Assembly (NCBI RefSeq): GCF_009380215.1 | Contig: NZ_WHUG01000001.1 | Span: 124,001-188,000 of the forward strand | Origin: Rugamonas aquatica | GTDB lineage: Bacteria; Pseudomonadota; Gammaproteobacteria; Burkholderiales; Burkholderiaceae_D | Direction of reading: 5' to 3' | Length of the DNA stretch: 64,000 bases | Shown: piece by piece, positions 1-8,391 of the stretch | How the letters are laid out: the number at the start of each line of letters is the position of its first letter | How positions within the stretch are numbered: the stretch's first letter is position 1 | Program-made: the position numbers and the translations under genes | The notes under the pieces: model-generated | Seen by the model: the letters and a program-made list of their open reading frames with translations, nothing else | The model's database searches: none | What the model was told of the DNA's origin: nothing

Positions 1-215
1 ACCGCACCGAGGCCGCGCGCGACCCCAACGTCAATATGGACATCGGCCAGACCGTGCACGTGCCGGCCTGGCAGGACGGCGCGGCGCGCGTGATGTATCG
101 CGGCGCGCTGTGGGATGTGGAACTGGAGACGGGTGCAGCGGCCGGCAGCGGCGCGGCGCCCGGGCAATACACGATACGCGAAGTACGCGGCAGCCGCCTG
201 ATCGTGGCGGCTTAA
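1..215 (+). CDS. NfeD-like membrane protein, C-terminal fragment
   Basis: The reading frame is open from the window edge to a TAA at 213-215, so only the last 70 or so residues are visible. They contain the pattern RGALWDVEL, then a linker, then YTIREVRGSRLIVA, which is typical of the small OB-fold that ends NfeD proteins. NfeD proteins are membrane proteins that usually sit next to an SPFH/stomatin gene, and that is the case here: the SPFH gene starts 22 bp downstream. The pair is thought to act in membrane microdomain organisation or membrane protein quality control. The N-terminal membrane segments lie outside the window. The family call rests on the C-terminal pattern plus context. Confidence 0.75.
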   Translation, partial: RTEAARDPNVNMDIGQTVHVPAWQDGAARVMYRGALWDVELETGAAAGSGAAPGQYTIREVRGSRLIVAA

Positions 216-237
216 GATTTACCTACTGGAGAGTTTT

Positions 238-1188
238 ATGGATATCAGTTTCGGCAATGTCACCTTCATCCTTTTCATCCTGGCCTTGGTGTTTGTGTTC
301 AAGACCATCAATGTCGTTCCGCAGCAGCACGCCTGGGTGGTCGAGCGGCTGGGCAAGTACCACGCCACGCTGGGGCCTGGCCTGAACATCGTGATTCCGT
401 TTGTCGACCGCATCGCCTACAAGCACGTGCTGAAAGAGATCCCGCTCGACGTGCCGCCGCAGGTCTGCATCACGCGCGACAACACGCAGTTGCAGGTTGA
501 CGGCATCCTGTACTTCCAGATCACCGATGCGATGCGCGCCTCGTATGGTTCGTCCAACTACATCGCCGCCATCACGCAGCTGGCGCAGACCACGCTGCGT
601 TCGGTGATCGGCCGCATGGAACTGGATAAAACGTTTGAAGAGCGCGAGCATATCAACACCGCCATCGTCAACGCGATCGATGAATCGGCCGCCAACTGGG
701 GCGTCAAGGTGCTGCGCTACGAGATCAAGGATTTGACGCCGCCGAAGGAAATCCTGCACGCGATGCAGGCGCAGATTACCGCCGAGCGTGAGAAGCGCGC
801 GCTGATCGCGGCATCGGAAGGCCGCAAGCAGGAACAGATCAACATCGCCAGCGGCGAGCGTGAAGCGCAGATCGCCCGTTCGGAAGGCGACAAGCAGGCC
901 GCCATCAACCGCGCGCAGGGCCAGGCCGCAGCCATCGTCGCGCTGGCCGAGGCGAATGCGTCGGCGCTGCGCCAGGTGGGTGCTGCGATCCGCGAACCGG
1001 GCGGCGAGGACGCCGTCAACCTGAAGGTCGCCGAGCAGTACGTTGGCGCCTTCTCGCAACTGGCCAAGACCAACAACTCCATCATCATCCCGGCCAACCT
1101 GGGCGAGATGAGCGGCTTGATCGCCACCGCCATGCAAGTGGTCAAATCGCAGAAGGATGCGCCGCTGGTCAAGCCGGCCAAGGCTTAA
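238..1188 (+). CDS. SPFH/Band 7 (stomatin, QmcA-type) membrane protein
   Basis: This is a 316-residue protein with one N-terminal membrane segment (about residues 5-22, FGNVTFILFILALVFVF), followed directly by the SPFH domain opening VVPQQHAWVVERLGKYH and the core ITRDNTQLQVDGILYFQI. A long helical, Ala/Glu/Gln-rich stretch follows (about 185-250), as in QmcA and slipins, where it drives oligomer assembly. The length fits E. coli QmcA. A GGAGAG ribosome site lies just before the ATG. The upstream NfeD-like gene supports an NfeD/SPFH operon acting at the inner membrane. The substrate or partner protease cannot be told from the sequence. Confidence 0.9.
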   Translation: MDISFGNVTFILFILALVFVFKTINVVPQQHAWVVERLGKYHATLGPGLNIVIPFVDRIAYKHVLKEIPLDVPPQVCITRDNTQLQVDGILYFQITDAMRASYGSSNYIAAITQLAQTTLRSVIGRMELDKTFEEREHINTAIVNAIDESAANWGVKVLRYEIKDLTPPKEILHAMQAQITAEREKRALIAASEGRKQEQINIASGEREAQIARSEGDKQAAINRAQGQAAAIVALAEANASALRQVGAAIREPGGEDAVNLKVAEQYVGAFSQLAKTNNSIIIPANLGEMSGLIATAMQVVKSQKDAPLVKPAKA

Positions 1189-1199
1189 GGCCTTAAGCC
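1182..1199. repeat. 18-bp perfect palindrome at convergent gene ends
   Basis: GGCTTAAGGCCTTAAGCC reads the same on both strands. It contains the TAA stop of the SPFH gene on the plus strand and the TAA stop of the SGNH-like gene on the minus strand. It could form a short hairpin in both transcripts and serve as a shared weak terminator, but no T-run follows on either strand. Confidence 0.45.
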
Positions 1200-2737
1200 A
1201 TCGCCATCGCCCGCACCGTTACCTGCGGGCCGTCGAACGGCGGGGCGGCTGTCATGCCTGCCACGCCGTACTGGAAGGGGTCGAGCGGCCACTCATGCAG
1301 GCCGCTCCACACCACGCGGAACGGTTCGCTGGTGGCCAGCGGCATCAGCGCGATCTCCACCAGGCTGATGTCGCCCAGCGTCGGATCGAGGCTGCACAGC
1401 GTGGCGGCCGGATCGTACACCGCCAGCGCACCCGGCTCGCTGCTCATCACATGCACCGTCTCGCCGGCGATGGAGGCGAAACCTATGACGCCATTCCCGC
1501 CCAGCCGCAGCACGGCCTTGCGCACGCCGGAGCTTTGCGCGGCGCGCGCCAGCACCTGCGGTGCGCTGCCCGCTGGGATGCGGCTCGGGCGGAAGCTCGA
1601 CACCGTCATCGCATAGTCCACGTCCCCGTGCAGCACCGCCTGGCCCACGCCCTGGCCGAGCAGCTGCGCCGCCAGTGCCAGTTGTTCGGCGCTCGGTTGC
1701 GCGGTCAGCAGCGCGGCGCGGCCGGCGGCCGGCGCCGAAACCCAGTCCGCGCGCGACACCAGCTCCGATACGGCGCGGTAGCTGTCAGGCGATGCCTCCA
1801 GCGATTGCAGCGTGTGTGCCGGCACGTCCAGCCGGCCGATGCTGACACCCGGCAGCGGACGTTCAAGCGCCACCGCCTGCGCATGGCGGGGCGCTTGCGT
1901 GGCCGCGTGCTGGTAGCGCGCGACGTTGTGCGCGTCCCAGGTATGCTGCCGCAGGCTGGCGACGATCTTGTCGAGCGAAACCTGCGCCGCCGCCACCGTC
2001 AGATGGGTGCCGTCCAGATCGAACTCCGGCCGCAGATAGCCGTCCTCGCACAGCTCCGGCCACACGTCGATGAAAGGGATGCTGATGGCCGCGCACTCGC
2101 GCGCCAGGAACTGATTGGCGATCACCGTCAGCTTGGCGCGCACCGACTTGTGCACCTTGGTCCAGCGCAGCGTGGCCGCGTCGTCCGGCGTGCGCGGCGG
2201 CACGCAGTGCACCATCATGCGCGTGAAGCCGAAGGCGCGCAGCAGCCGCAGGCCTTCTGTGAAGGGCGACAGCAGCTTCTCCATCTGCGCGCGGATGGTG
2301 GCGTAGGCCACCGGCCGCCTGTCGCGGTCGACGCCGTAGTGCGGATCGTCGGGCAGTTCGAAATCGTAGTCGGCGAATTGGCTCAGCAGATGATGGATAT
2401 CCAGGTCGCCGATGCACAGCACCACGGCCGGCGCCACGACGGCGCGCTTCTCCATCCAGGCGCCGCTGATGGTGCTGCCGTCGAGCGAATGGTGGGCCGG
2501 GGACAGGTCGGGGCGCAGCAGCTCCTCGGCGCGGAACGCTTCCAGCAAATCCTGGTGAAACGCGCGCACCGCCGGATCGCAGAAATTCTGCGCCAGCACG
2601 TGCGGCAGGTAGCGGGTGCGGGTCTGGAACAGCTGCTCGCTGCCGGCGGTGCGGAACAGCAGATTACGGAAGATGAGCGTGTGGCTTTCGCCGATGAGGT
2701 GGATGGGACTCGGCGTGCCGAGCAGGGTAACCGCCAT
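1193..2737 (-). CDS. SGNH hydrolase-like protein, partner of GSCFA protein
   Basis: This 514-residue protein has no family name I can assign with certainty. The N-terminus has IGESHTLIFRNLLF, placed like the first conserved block of an SGNH hydrolase but with ES in place of GDS. About 250 residues further on comes FDLDGTHLT, the D-x-x-H arrangement of the last SGNH block. The C-terminal third (about residues 330-514) is not recognised. The start is the ATG of MAVTLLGTP, because it overlaps the stop codon of the upstream GSCFA gene by one base (TAATG), a sign of translational coupling. A role in acyl or glycan ester modification is inference from the two SGNH-like proteins together. Confidence 0.6.
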   Translation of the reverse strand: MAVTLLGTPSPIHLIGESHTLIFRNLLFRTAGSEQLFQTRTRYLPHVLAQNFCDPAVRAFHQDLLEAFRAEELLRPDLSPAHHSLDGSTISGAWMEKRAVVAPAVVLCIGDLDIHHLLSQFADYDFELPDDPHYGVDRDRRPVAYATIRAQMEKLLSPFTEGLRLLRAFGFTRMMVHCVPPRTPDDAATLRWTKVHKSVRAKLTVIANQFLARECAAISIPFIDVWPELCEDGYLRPEFDLDGTHLTVAAAQVSLDKIVASLRQHTWDAHNVARYQHAATQAPRHAQAVALERPLPGVSIGRLDVPAHTLQSLEASPDSYRAVSELVSRADWVSAPAAGRAALLTAQPSAEQLALAAQLLGQGVGQAVLHGDVDYAMTVSSFRPSRIPAGSAPQVLARAAQSSGVRKAVLRLGGNGVIGFASIAGETVHVMSSEPGALAVYDPAATLCSLDPTLGDISLVEIALMPLATSEPFRVVWSGLHEWPLDPFQYGVAGMTAAPPFDGPQVTVRAMAMA

Positions 2738-3831
2738 TATGCTTGTCCTTTCGCCGTGTGGCTGGCCAGTGCGTCCATCACCAGTTGTTCGTCGCACATC
2801 GGTTGGTCCGGCAGCGCGGGCGTGGCGGCTCGCGGTGCGGCGGCCGCTGCCGGGATGGCCGCATCGCCCATGTACTGGCGGCGGAAGCAGGCGATCACGT
2901 GCTCCACGGCGGCCGGCAGCACGCTGCGGCGGTCGGGCGCGAAGTAGTTGTTGCTGTCGCCGCTTGCGGTGACGATTTCATACGACGCGAAGTAGTGCGC
3001 GTTGGCGTGCTTGCGCACGATCTCCTCGCAGGCCACGCGCAGCACCGCTTTCGAATACGTGGTCGCTTGCAGCACATGGCGTTCCTCGAAGGTCGCCATC
3101 AGCGGCACCGGCGACACCGTCAGGATCACCTGTGCGCGCGGGTTGACCTCGGCCAGCCGCGTCATGAACTGCGACATATGCTCGCTGACCTCGGCCACGC
3201 TGAAGTTGTGATAGCCGTGGCGGGCCGGATCGAACTCGCCGCCCAGGCCGGAGCCGGGACAGACCGGGAACACCGCGCCATCCTCGTTGCTGAGCCACGA
3301 TTCGGTCAGGCCCAGCGTGAACACGAACACGTCGAGCTGTTCGAACATGCTGCGCACGGCCGCCAGGTGTTCGCGCCGGTCCCACAGGCATTCGCTCTCG
3401 CTGGCGTAGCCGCCCGGCTGCACCGACGGCCGGAACGGATCGACATAACCGCCTTCGGCATTGCGCCACAACGGTTCGGCCGGTTCGAAGCGGCCGTAGG
3501 CGCGGTCGAACAGTTGCAGCAGTTGCAGCGTGGTGTAGATGTTGCCGTAGCGCGCGGAATAGACGCCGTAGCCCAGCGCCTTGCGGTCCGCCTCGGCGAT
3601 GAAGCCGGGGCCGGTCTCGGCCACCATGTAGCCGTAGCCGCTTTGCTGCAGCGCTTCGGCAATGCGTTGTGCGAAGCAGCTGCCGGCCGACGCCACCTGT
3701 TGCTGCGGCGTGATCTGCATGCGCGGCGCCAGATGGGGATCGATGTCGGCGGCCGGCTTGCCGGCCACTGCGTCTTTCCAGCGCGCGCCAGCCGGCACCT
3801 TCAGATACGGGGAGGATGGATGTAGCGACAT
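2737..3831 (-). CDS. GSCFA domain-containing protein
   Basis: This is a 364-residue protein with the family-defining motif GSCFAQRIAEAL near residue 50. Further blocks usual for GSCFA proteins follow: YGNIYTTLQLLQLFDRAYG, VFTLGLTESW and VILTVSPVPL. GSCFA belongs to the SGNH/GDSL hydrolase superfamily; the substrate is unknown, although some members sit in polysaccharide or glycan acyl-modification loci. No signal peptide or membrane segment is visible, so it is probably cytoplasmic. It is cotranscribed with the SGNH-like gene through a TAATG junction. An Ala/Pro-rich tail follows the catalytic region from about residue 325. Confidence 0.8.
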   Translation of the reverse strand: MSLHPSSPYLKVPAGARWKDAVAGKPAADIDPHLAPRMQITPQQQVASAGSCFAQRIAEALQQSGYGYMVAETGPGFIAEADRKALGYGVYSARYGNIYTTLQLLQLFDRAYGRFEPAEPLWRNAEGGYVDPFRPSVQPGGYASESECLWDRREHLAAVRSMFEQLDVFVFTLGLTESWLSNEDGAVFPVCPGSGLGGEFDPARHGYHNFSVAEVSEHMSQFMTRLAEVNPRAQVILTVSPVPLMATFEERHVLQATTYSKAVLRVACEEIVRKHANAHYFASYEIVTASGDSNNYFAPDRRSVLPAAVEHVIACFRRQYMGDAAIPAAAAAPRAATPALPDQPMCDEQLVMDALASHTAKGQA

Positions 3832-3910
3832 GGAGGCGTCTGATAAAATGTTGGAGGAAACAATATATCATATGGGCCGCCGGCAAAAAGCGGCCTCGAC
3901 AGGAGCAGCG

Positions 3911-4327
3911 ATGGGTACATGGGCGGTGGACGCGTTCGGCAATGATTACGCGCAGGACTGGGCGGAAGATCTGGAACAGACCAGCAACCTGGAGGCGGTG
4001 GAGAACACACTCGACACGGCGCTGGAAAACAACGGTGGCGTGCTGGAAGCGCCGTTCGGCGCCGAGGCGCTGGTGGCGATCGAAGTGCTGGCGCGCTTGC
4101 AGGGCAAGGGCGGCGAGCGCAGCGAAGACAGCGCGGCGGTGGACGCCTGGGTGGAAGCGCGCAAGCCCAAGGCCCGCGTGCGTACCGACCTGGCCGAGAA
4201 GGCCGGCCGCGCCATCGAACGCATCCTGTCCGAGCAATCCGAGTTGCGCGAACTGTGGGCCGACAGCGAGCATTACGCCGACTGGTGCGCGGCGGTGGAA
4301 GAGCTGCGCGGCCGCATCTCCGCCTGA
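3911..4327 (+). CDS. DUF4259 domain-containing protein
   Basis: This 138-residue protein opens MGTWAVDAFGNDYAQDW, close to the usual start of DUF4259 proteins (M-G-x-W-x-x-x-x-F-x-N-D-x-A-x-D-W). That similarity fixes the start, and an AGGAG site precedes the ATG. The frame is open further upstream, but that extension has no family similarity. The protein is mostly helical and acidic, with no signal peptide or membrane segment. The function of the family is unknown. It is divergent from the GSCFA pair and ends just before a strong hairpin. Confidence 0.75.
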   Translation: MGTWAVDAFGNDYAQDWAEDLEQTSNLEAVENTLDTALENNGGVLEAPFGAEALVAIEVLARLQGKGGERSEDSAAVDAWVEARKPKARVRTDLAEKAGRAIERILSEQSELRELWADSEHYADWCAAVEELRGRISA

Positions 4328-4334
4328 AAAACAA

Positions 4335-4356
4335 AACGCCCCGACCTCGGGGCGTT
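4335..4356. terminator. Bidirectional intrinsic terminator
   Basis: AACGCCCCGA is followed after two bases by its exact reverse complement TCGGGGCGTT. There is an A-rich stretch on the left and a T-rich stretch on the right. It lies between the convergent DUF4259 gene and the PEP-CTERM gene and can serve both. Confidence 0.8.
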
Positions 4357-4380
4357 GTTCATTGCGGCATGCAGTGCTGC

Positions 4381-4998
4381 TTACTTGGCTGCCTTGCGGC
4401 GGCGGGCGGCGAAGCCGACCAGACCCAGGCCGGCCAGCATCATGGCGTAGGTTTCAGGTTCAGGCACGGCGGTGGTCAGCGAGACGTTGTCCAGCGAGGT
4501 GCCCAGGCTGTCGTCGGTGCCGATGGCGGTGAACTTCAGCGACATCAATGCGCCGTTGCCGGTCAGCGTGTAGGTGCGGGTTTCCCAGCCGCCGCCCAGC
4601 GAGTTGTTCACGCTGGCGACCGCGTTGCCGCCCCAGGTCACAGCCAGGCCTTGCGACGAGGTGTCGACGCCTGGACGGTCCTGGAACTGGAAGCTCAGCG
4701 TGTACTGCTGGCCGAGGCCGGTCAGCACGTCGTGGCTGATGCTGCTGTTGTGATAGGTGTCCAGCTCGACGAAGTTGACGCCCTGTGCCGCGACACCGGC
4801 CACGTTGTTGCGCAGTTCGATGCCGTAGGCGCCGCCGGTCCAGTCGGTCAGGTTGGTGTAGTTTGCCCAAGTGCCGTTGGCTTGCAGGTCGGCTTCGAAG
4901 CCGCCGTTCAGCAGCAGTTCGACCGGCGCGGCCATTGCGCTACCACTTGCCAGCAGGGCAGCGATTGCGACGGATTTGATCATTTTAATGGTTTTCAT
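4381..4998 (-). CDS. PEP-CTERM sorted surface protein (DUF642-like domain)
   Basis: This 205-residue exported protein has a signal peptide at residues 1-23 (MKTIKMIKSVAIAALLASGSAMA). A beta-rich middle domain opens LLNGGFEADL and ends LDNVSL, the framing typical of DUF642-like or carbohydrate-binding jelly-roll domains. The C-terminus is a classical exosortase signal: VPEPETYAMML, a hydrophobic helix, then FAARRRKAAK. Such proteins are cleaved by an exosortase and delivered to the outer surface or exopolysaccharide matrix. No exosortase gene is in the window. It stands alone between a terminator and the next minus-strand gene. Confidence 0.88.
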   Translation of the reverse strand: MKTIKMIKSVAIAALLASGSAMAAPVELLLNGGFEADLQANGTWANYTNLTDWTGGAYGIELRNNVAGVAAQGVNFVELDTYHNSSISHDVLTGLGQQYTLSFQFQDRPGVDTSSQGLAVTWGGNAVASVNNSLGGGWETRTYTLTGNGALMSLKFTAIGTDDSLGTSLDNVSLTTAVPEPETYAMMLAGLGLVGFAARRRKAAK

Positions 4999-5130
4999 CG
5001 TTGTAATTCCCTGTGTGTGTTGTGACTTGGCAATTCATGTTTCTCGTTAGACATGATAATTGTAATTCAGTAATCATCGTGAACCAAGCGATTTTTGCCT
5101 ATTTGGTAGGAATACTCTGATTTTGTGGCT

Positions 5131-6186
5131 TTACTGCATATCGATGCGACCGTAGAGCCCATGCGCCTCGTCGCCTGGTCCGGCGGCAAAAAACAGCGTG
5201 TTGACGGGCTGGCTGTTGACGCCCGGCCCGAAGGCGATGCCCCACAAACCGTCGATGACGATGGCGCTGCCGCTCGTGTTGGACAGCGTGCCGGCCATGG
5301 CGCCGGTGGCCGGGTCGTAGGCGTTGATCTTGCCGTCGCCAAAGTTGGCCACCAGCAGTTTGCCGCTGTAGGTGCCGAAGTTGGCCGGCGCCAGCGCCAT
5401 GCCCCACGGGGCGTTGAGCACGCCGCCCATCGCCAATTGCTTGACCAGGTTGCCCGCCGTATCGAACACGTCGATCGCGCCCAGTCCGGCACCTGCCACT
5501 TCGTCGTCGCCGCCGCTTTCACGCTGGGCGTAGGCGATGTAGATGCGGTCGCCGACGGCCTGGATGCCGAACGGCGCATAGTTGGCCGGCAGCGTGGTGT
5601 CGCGGAAGGCGCCGGGCAGCGTCACCTTGTTGAAGTTGGCGTCGAAGATGTCGACGCGGCTGTTGTGGAAGTCGGCCGCGTACAGGTAGTTGGCGTTGTT
5701 CCAGGTGGCGATGGCCAGGCCCTTGTAGACCGCCTGCGCGCCCGCGCCGTCGAACAAGGTGACGGCGTTGTTGCGGTCGGCCGTGGGCGACCAGGCGGCG
5801 ATCTTGCCGCTCTCGGTGGCGAAGATGAACGGGCTGGCGCGGAAATCGGCGCTGCCGTTGTAGACGATGCCGGTCGGCGACGGTGGCGTGGCCACCACCA
5901 GCGCCTGCGCCATGCCGTTGCCGTCATACAGCGTGGAGGTGGAACTGCCGTTGTTGGCGACCCAGACGAAGCCGCTCGGATTGAAGGCGATGCCCCAGGC
6001 GTTGACCAGTTTGGCGTCGGTCTGGGCCGCGCTGCCGGCGGTGTCGCCGACCAGCTTGGTGAGTTTGAACTGGGTGAGTGCTGGTGGCGTGACGACTGGC
6101 GGTGGGGCCATAGGCGTATCGTAGCCGCCGCCTCCGCAGGCGGACAGGGCCAGGGTGGCCAGGATGGTGTATGGACGGGCGCGCAT
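5131..6186 (-). CDS. TIGR03118-type beta-propeller lipoprotein
   Basis: This is a 351-residue protein. The ATG of MRARPYTI is chosen because AAAGGAG precedes it and a lipoprotein-type signal with ALSACGGGG follows. Repeated blade-like segments follow (LVNAWGIAFNPSGFVWVANN, PTGIVYNGS, LYAADFHNSRVDIFD, LLVANFGDGKINAYDP, GLWGIAFGPG), matching the TIGR03118 family of six-bladed-propeller-like exported proteins. Family members often end in a PEP-CTERM signal, but this one does not: it ends GLYGRIDMQ. It is therefore probably anchored by the N-terminal lipid. Function unknown. Confidence 0.8.
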   Translation of the reverse strand: MRARPYTILATLALSACGGGGYDTPMAPPPVVTPPALTQFKLTKLVGDTAGSAAQTDAKLVNAWGIAFNPSGFVWVANNGSSTSTLYDGNGMAQALVVATPPSPTGIVYNGSADFRASPFIFATESGKIAAWSPTADRNNAVTLFDGAGAQAVYKGLAIATWNNANYLYAADFHNSRVDIFDANFNKVTLPGAFRDTTLPANYAPFGIQAVGDRIYIAYAQRESGGDDEVAGAGLGAIDVFDTAGNLVKQLAMGGVLNAPWGMALAPANFGTYSGKLLVANFGDGKINAYDPATGAMAGTLSNTSGSAIVIDGLWGIAFGPGVNSQPVNTLFFAAGPGDEAHGLYGRIDMQ

Positions 6187-6259
6187 GGCGGCTCCTTTCG
6201 GGATCAGGGTTGATATCCCGTGGATTCCCGCTTGTCGCCGCAAGGTTCCCGATAAAGCG

Positions 6260-6964
6260 CTAGAACGAGTAAGTCGTGCTCAGCACCCAGGCGCGCGCCG
6301 GGCGCGGCGGATAGTGGTTGTAGTGGATGCCGTCGTCCTGGGTCTGCTCGCGCGCCAGTTGTATCGTCCAGTTGCCGAGCGGGACGCTGGCGCCCAGCTT
6401 GTAGTCATGGCGCGATCCGGCCGGCACGCCGGGCCACGCCATGCCGCTCAGCGTGTGCAGCAGGCCGGCGTGGGCGATCAGATTGACGCTGGGATGGAGC
6501 GGGTAGAACAGGTTGACCTCGCCGTACAGCGTGCGGGCGCGGTGGCCGAAGTAGTGCGGCGAATAGTACAGCCGCGTGGTGATGCGCTCGGCCGATGCGC
6601 CGGCATAGCATTCGTTGTAGTCGACGAAGTGCAACTGGGTGTAGCTGGTGCGGCTGCAACCGGCTTCGACACTCCAGCCCGAGCGCAGCCGCAGCGCGTA
6701 GCCGCCGTAGGCTTGCACCTTGTAGCCGTTCAGATCGCCCATCGCCGCGCCGCTGGCGAACAGGCCGGCGTACCAGCCGCTGGCGTGGTCGAGGTTCAGC
6801 GTGAGTTGCGGCACCGGCTGGCCGTCGCCGAGCGATTGGCCGCGATAGCGGTAATCCGATTGCAGCGCGACGCTGCCGCTGAAATCGGTCTGCGCCATGG
6901 CGTGGCGCCACGGCAGGAGTGGCAGGATCGCGATGCAGGCGAGGGCGGCGGCGCGCAGCGTCAC
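6260..6964 (-). CDS. TIGR02001-family outer-membrane protein
   Basis: This 234-residue protein starts at a GTG that overlaps the protease stop by four bases (GTGA). The signal peptide is hydrophobic and ends HAMAQ. The mature part begins DFSGSVALQSDYRYRGQSLGDGQPVPQL, the hallmark of TIGR02001 outer-membrane proteins, continues as amphipathic strands and ends in STTYSF, whose terminal Phe suits BAM-dependent insertion. It is the last gene of the sigma/anti-sigma/protease operon, so it is likely made under the same stress or signal. The ligand or transported compound is unknown. Confidence 0.85.
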   Translation of the reverse strand: MTLRAAALACIAILPLLPWRHAMAQTDFSGSVALQSDYRYRGQSLGDGQPVPQLTLNLDHASGWYAGLFASGAAMGDLNGYKVQAYGGYALRLRSGWSVEAGCSRTSYTQLHFVDYNECYAGASAERITTRLYYSPHYFGHRARTLYGEVNLFYPLHPSVNLIAHAGLLHTLSGMAWPGVPAGSRHDYKLGASVPLGNWTIQLAREQTQDDGIHYNHYPPRPARAWVLSTTYSF

Positions 6965-8391
6965 GGGCCGACGCCACGTTGCGTGAGACCGGCGGCGGTG
7001 CACGAACAACTGCAATTGCGGAGCAGGCGGGAGATGGTGGCGCATGCGTCGATATTAACAGTGTTCAGCGCATCGCCCGGTTGCAGCAGGCGTCGCAACT
7101 GTGCGGGCGTGGCGCCCGGCTGTAGCTGCGCCATCAAGGCCAGCATGCCGCTGACGTGGGCCGCCGCGTACGAGCTGCCGCTGACGAAGGACCAGCGCCC
7201 GCCTGGCGCCGTGGTCGGGATGTCGTTGCCGGGGGCTAGCAGTGGCGGGTCTCCGGATGGAGCGGCGGCGGTGGGCGGCGCCACGGTGTACGCTGCCGAA
7301 TGTGCCGATGGCGCGGCCGCCAGCCTGCCCGCCGACGGCTGCGATGCCACCGCCAGCACGCCGTGATGGCTGGCGGGGAAGGCCGGGCCGGTCGCCTTCG
7401 CATCGACTGCGCCGACCACGCCGATGCCGCGCTCCAGCGCCACGTCCAGCAGGCGGTCCAGTAGGCGATCCGGCGGCCCTGCCAGGCTGAGGTTGATGAC
7501 CTGGGCGCCGTTCAGGATCGCATAGTTGAGCGCCTTGCTCAGCGTGAAGCTGTTGCAGCGCGTGGCCAGGTCGGGCTGCTGCCAGCAGGCGCGCAGGCCC
7601 ATCAGCCTGGCTTGCGGCGCGACGCCGACGATGCCGCCATTGCCCGCGCGCGCAGCGATGATGCCGGCCACGGCGGTGCCATGGTTTTCCGGCGGCGGAG
7701 CGGCGTTGTCGACGAAGTTGGTGTTGACGGCCAACTGGCCCAGCAGGTCGGGGTGGCTGCCGTCGATGCCGCTGTCGATCACGGCGATCTTGATGTCGCG
7801 GCCTGTGGTCTGGCGGTGCAGCTCGGCCACGTGCCAGTAGCGTGCGGCGGGCTGGACCGGATAGAGGGCGTCGCTGCCCGACGGCTGCGGAGTGTCGGCT
7901 GCGGCGCGTGCGGGCAGCGTCGCCATGCCTTCGAAGCTGGCCACCGGCTGCGCCCATTCCACCTGCGGATCGCGGGCCAGTTTGGCGATGATGCGTTCGG
8001 CGTTGTCGTGGTCCGGGTAGCGCATGACGTAGCAGTCCAGGCCCAGCACCGGCATGGGCCAGTCGTCCACCAGGGTCAGGCCGTGCTGGCGGGCCAGCTC
8101 TTCGGCGCGGCGGCGGCGGGCGCCGCGTCCGCTGTCGTCGATGTAGCGGCCGCCGTAGCTGGCGTCCGGACGGAAATGCGTGGCGGGCAGGCGCAGCATC
8201 ACCAGCAAGTGATGTTCGCCGGGATCGCGGGTGGGCGCGGCTGCCAGCGGGCGCAGCGTTTCATCGCCGTCCGGCGGCGCAGCCTGTGCCGGGGCCGGCT
8301 GCTGTTCAGCGGCCGATGTGGCCAGGGCGGCCAGCGGCGTGCCGGCCAGGCAGGCGAGCATCAGGCCGGTGCGTAGCCAGCGGGTGTTCAC
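6961..8391 (-). CDS. S8 (subtilisin-like) serine peptidase
   Basis: This 476-residue exported protease starts at a GTG overlapping the anti-sigma stop (GTGA). A signal peptide covers about residues 1-28. Residues 59-150 resemble a subtilisin propeptide (HLLVMLRLP, then LDCYVMRY, ending ARDPQVEWAQPV). The catalytic domain shows D206 in VIDSGIDGSHPD, H237 in NHGTAVAG and S407 in SGSSYAAAHVSG. The segment equivalent to AAAGN, which carries the oxyanion-hole Asn, reads VGAVDA, so Asp330 seems to replace Asn. The C-terminal 25 residues are Cys-rich (CSCSC). The operon context suggests it acts in the periplasm or at the cell surface as part of, or as an output of, the sigma pathway. Confidence 0.9.
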   Translation of the reverse strand: MNTRWLRTGLMLACLAGTPLAALATSAAEQQPAPAQAAPPDGDETLRPLAAAPTRDPGEHHLLVMLRLPATHFRPDASYGGRYIDDSGRGARRRRAEELARQHGLTLVDDWPMPVLGLDCYVMRYPDHDNAERIIAKLARDPQVEWAQPVASFEGMATLPARAAADTPQPSGSDALYPVQPAARYWHVAELHRQTTGRDIKIAVIDSGIDGSHPDLLGQLAVNTNFVDNAAPPPENHGTAVAGIIAARAGNGGIVGVAPQARLMGLRACWQQPDLATRCNSFTLSKALNYAILNGAQVINLSLAGPPDRLLDRLLDVALERGIGVVGAVDAKATGPAFPASHHGVLAVASQPSAGRLAAAPSAHSAAYTVAPPTAAAPSGDPPLLAPGNDIPTTAPGGRWSFVSGSSYAAAHVSGMLALMAQLQPGATPAQLRRLLQPGDALNTVNIDACATISRLLRNCSCSCTAAGLTQRGVGP

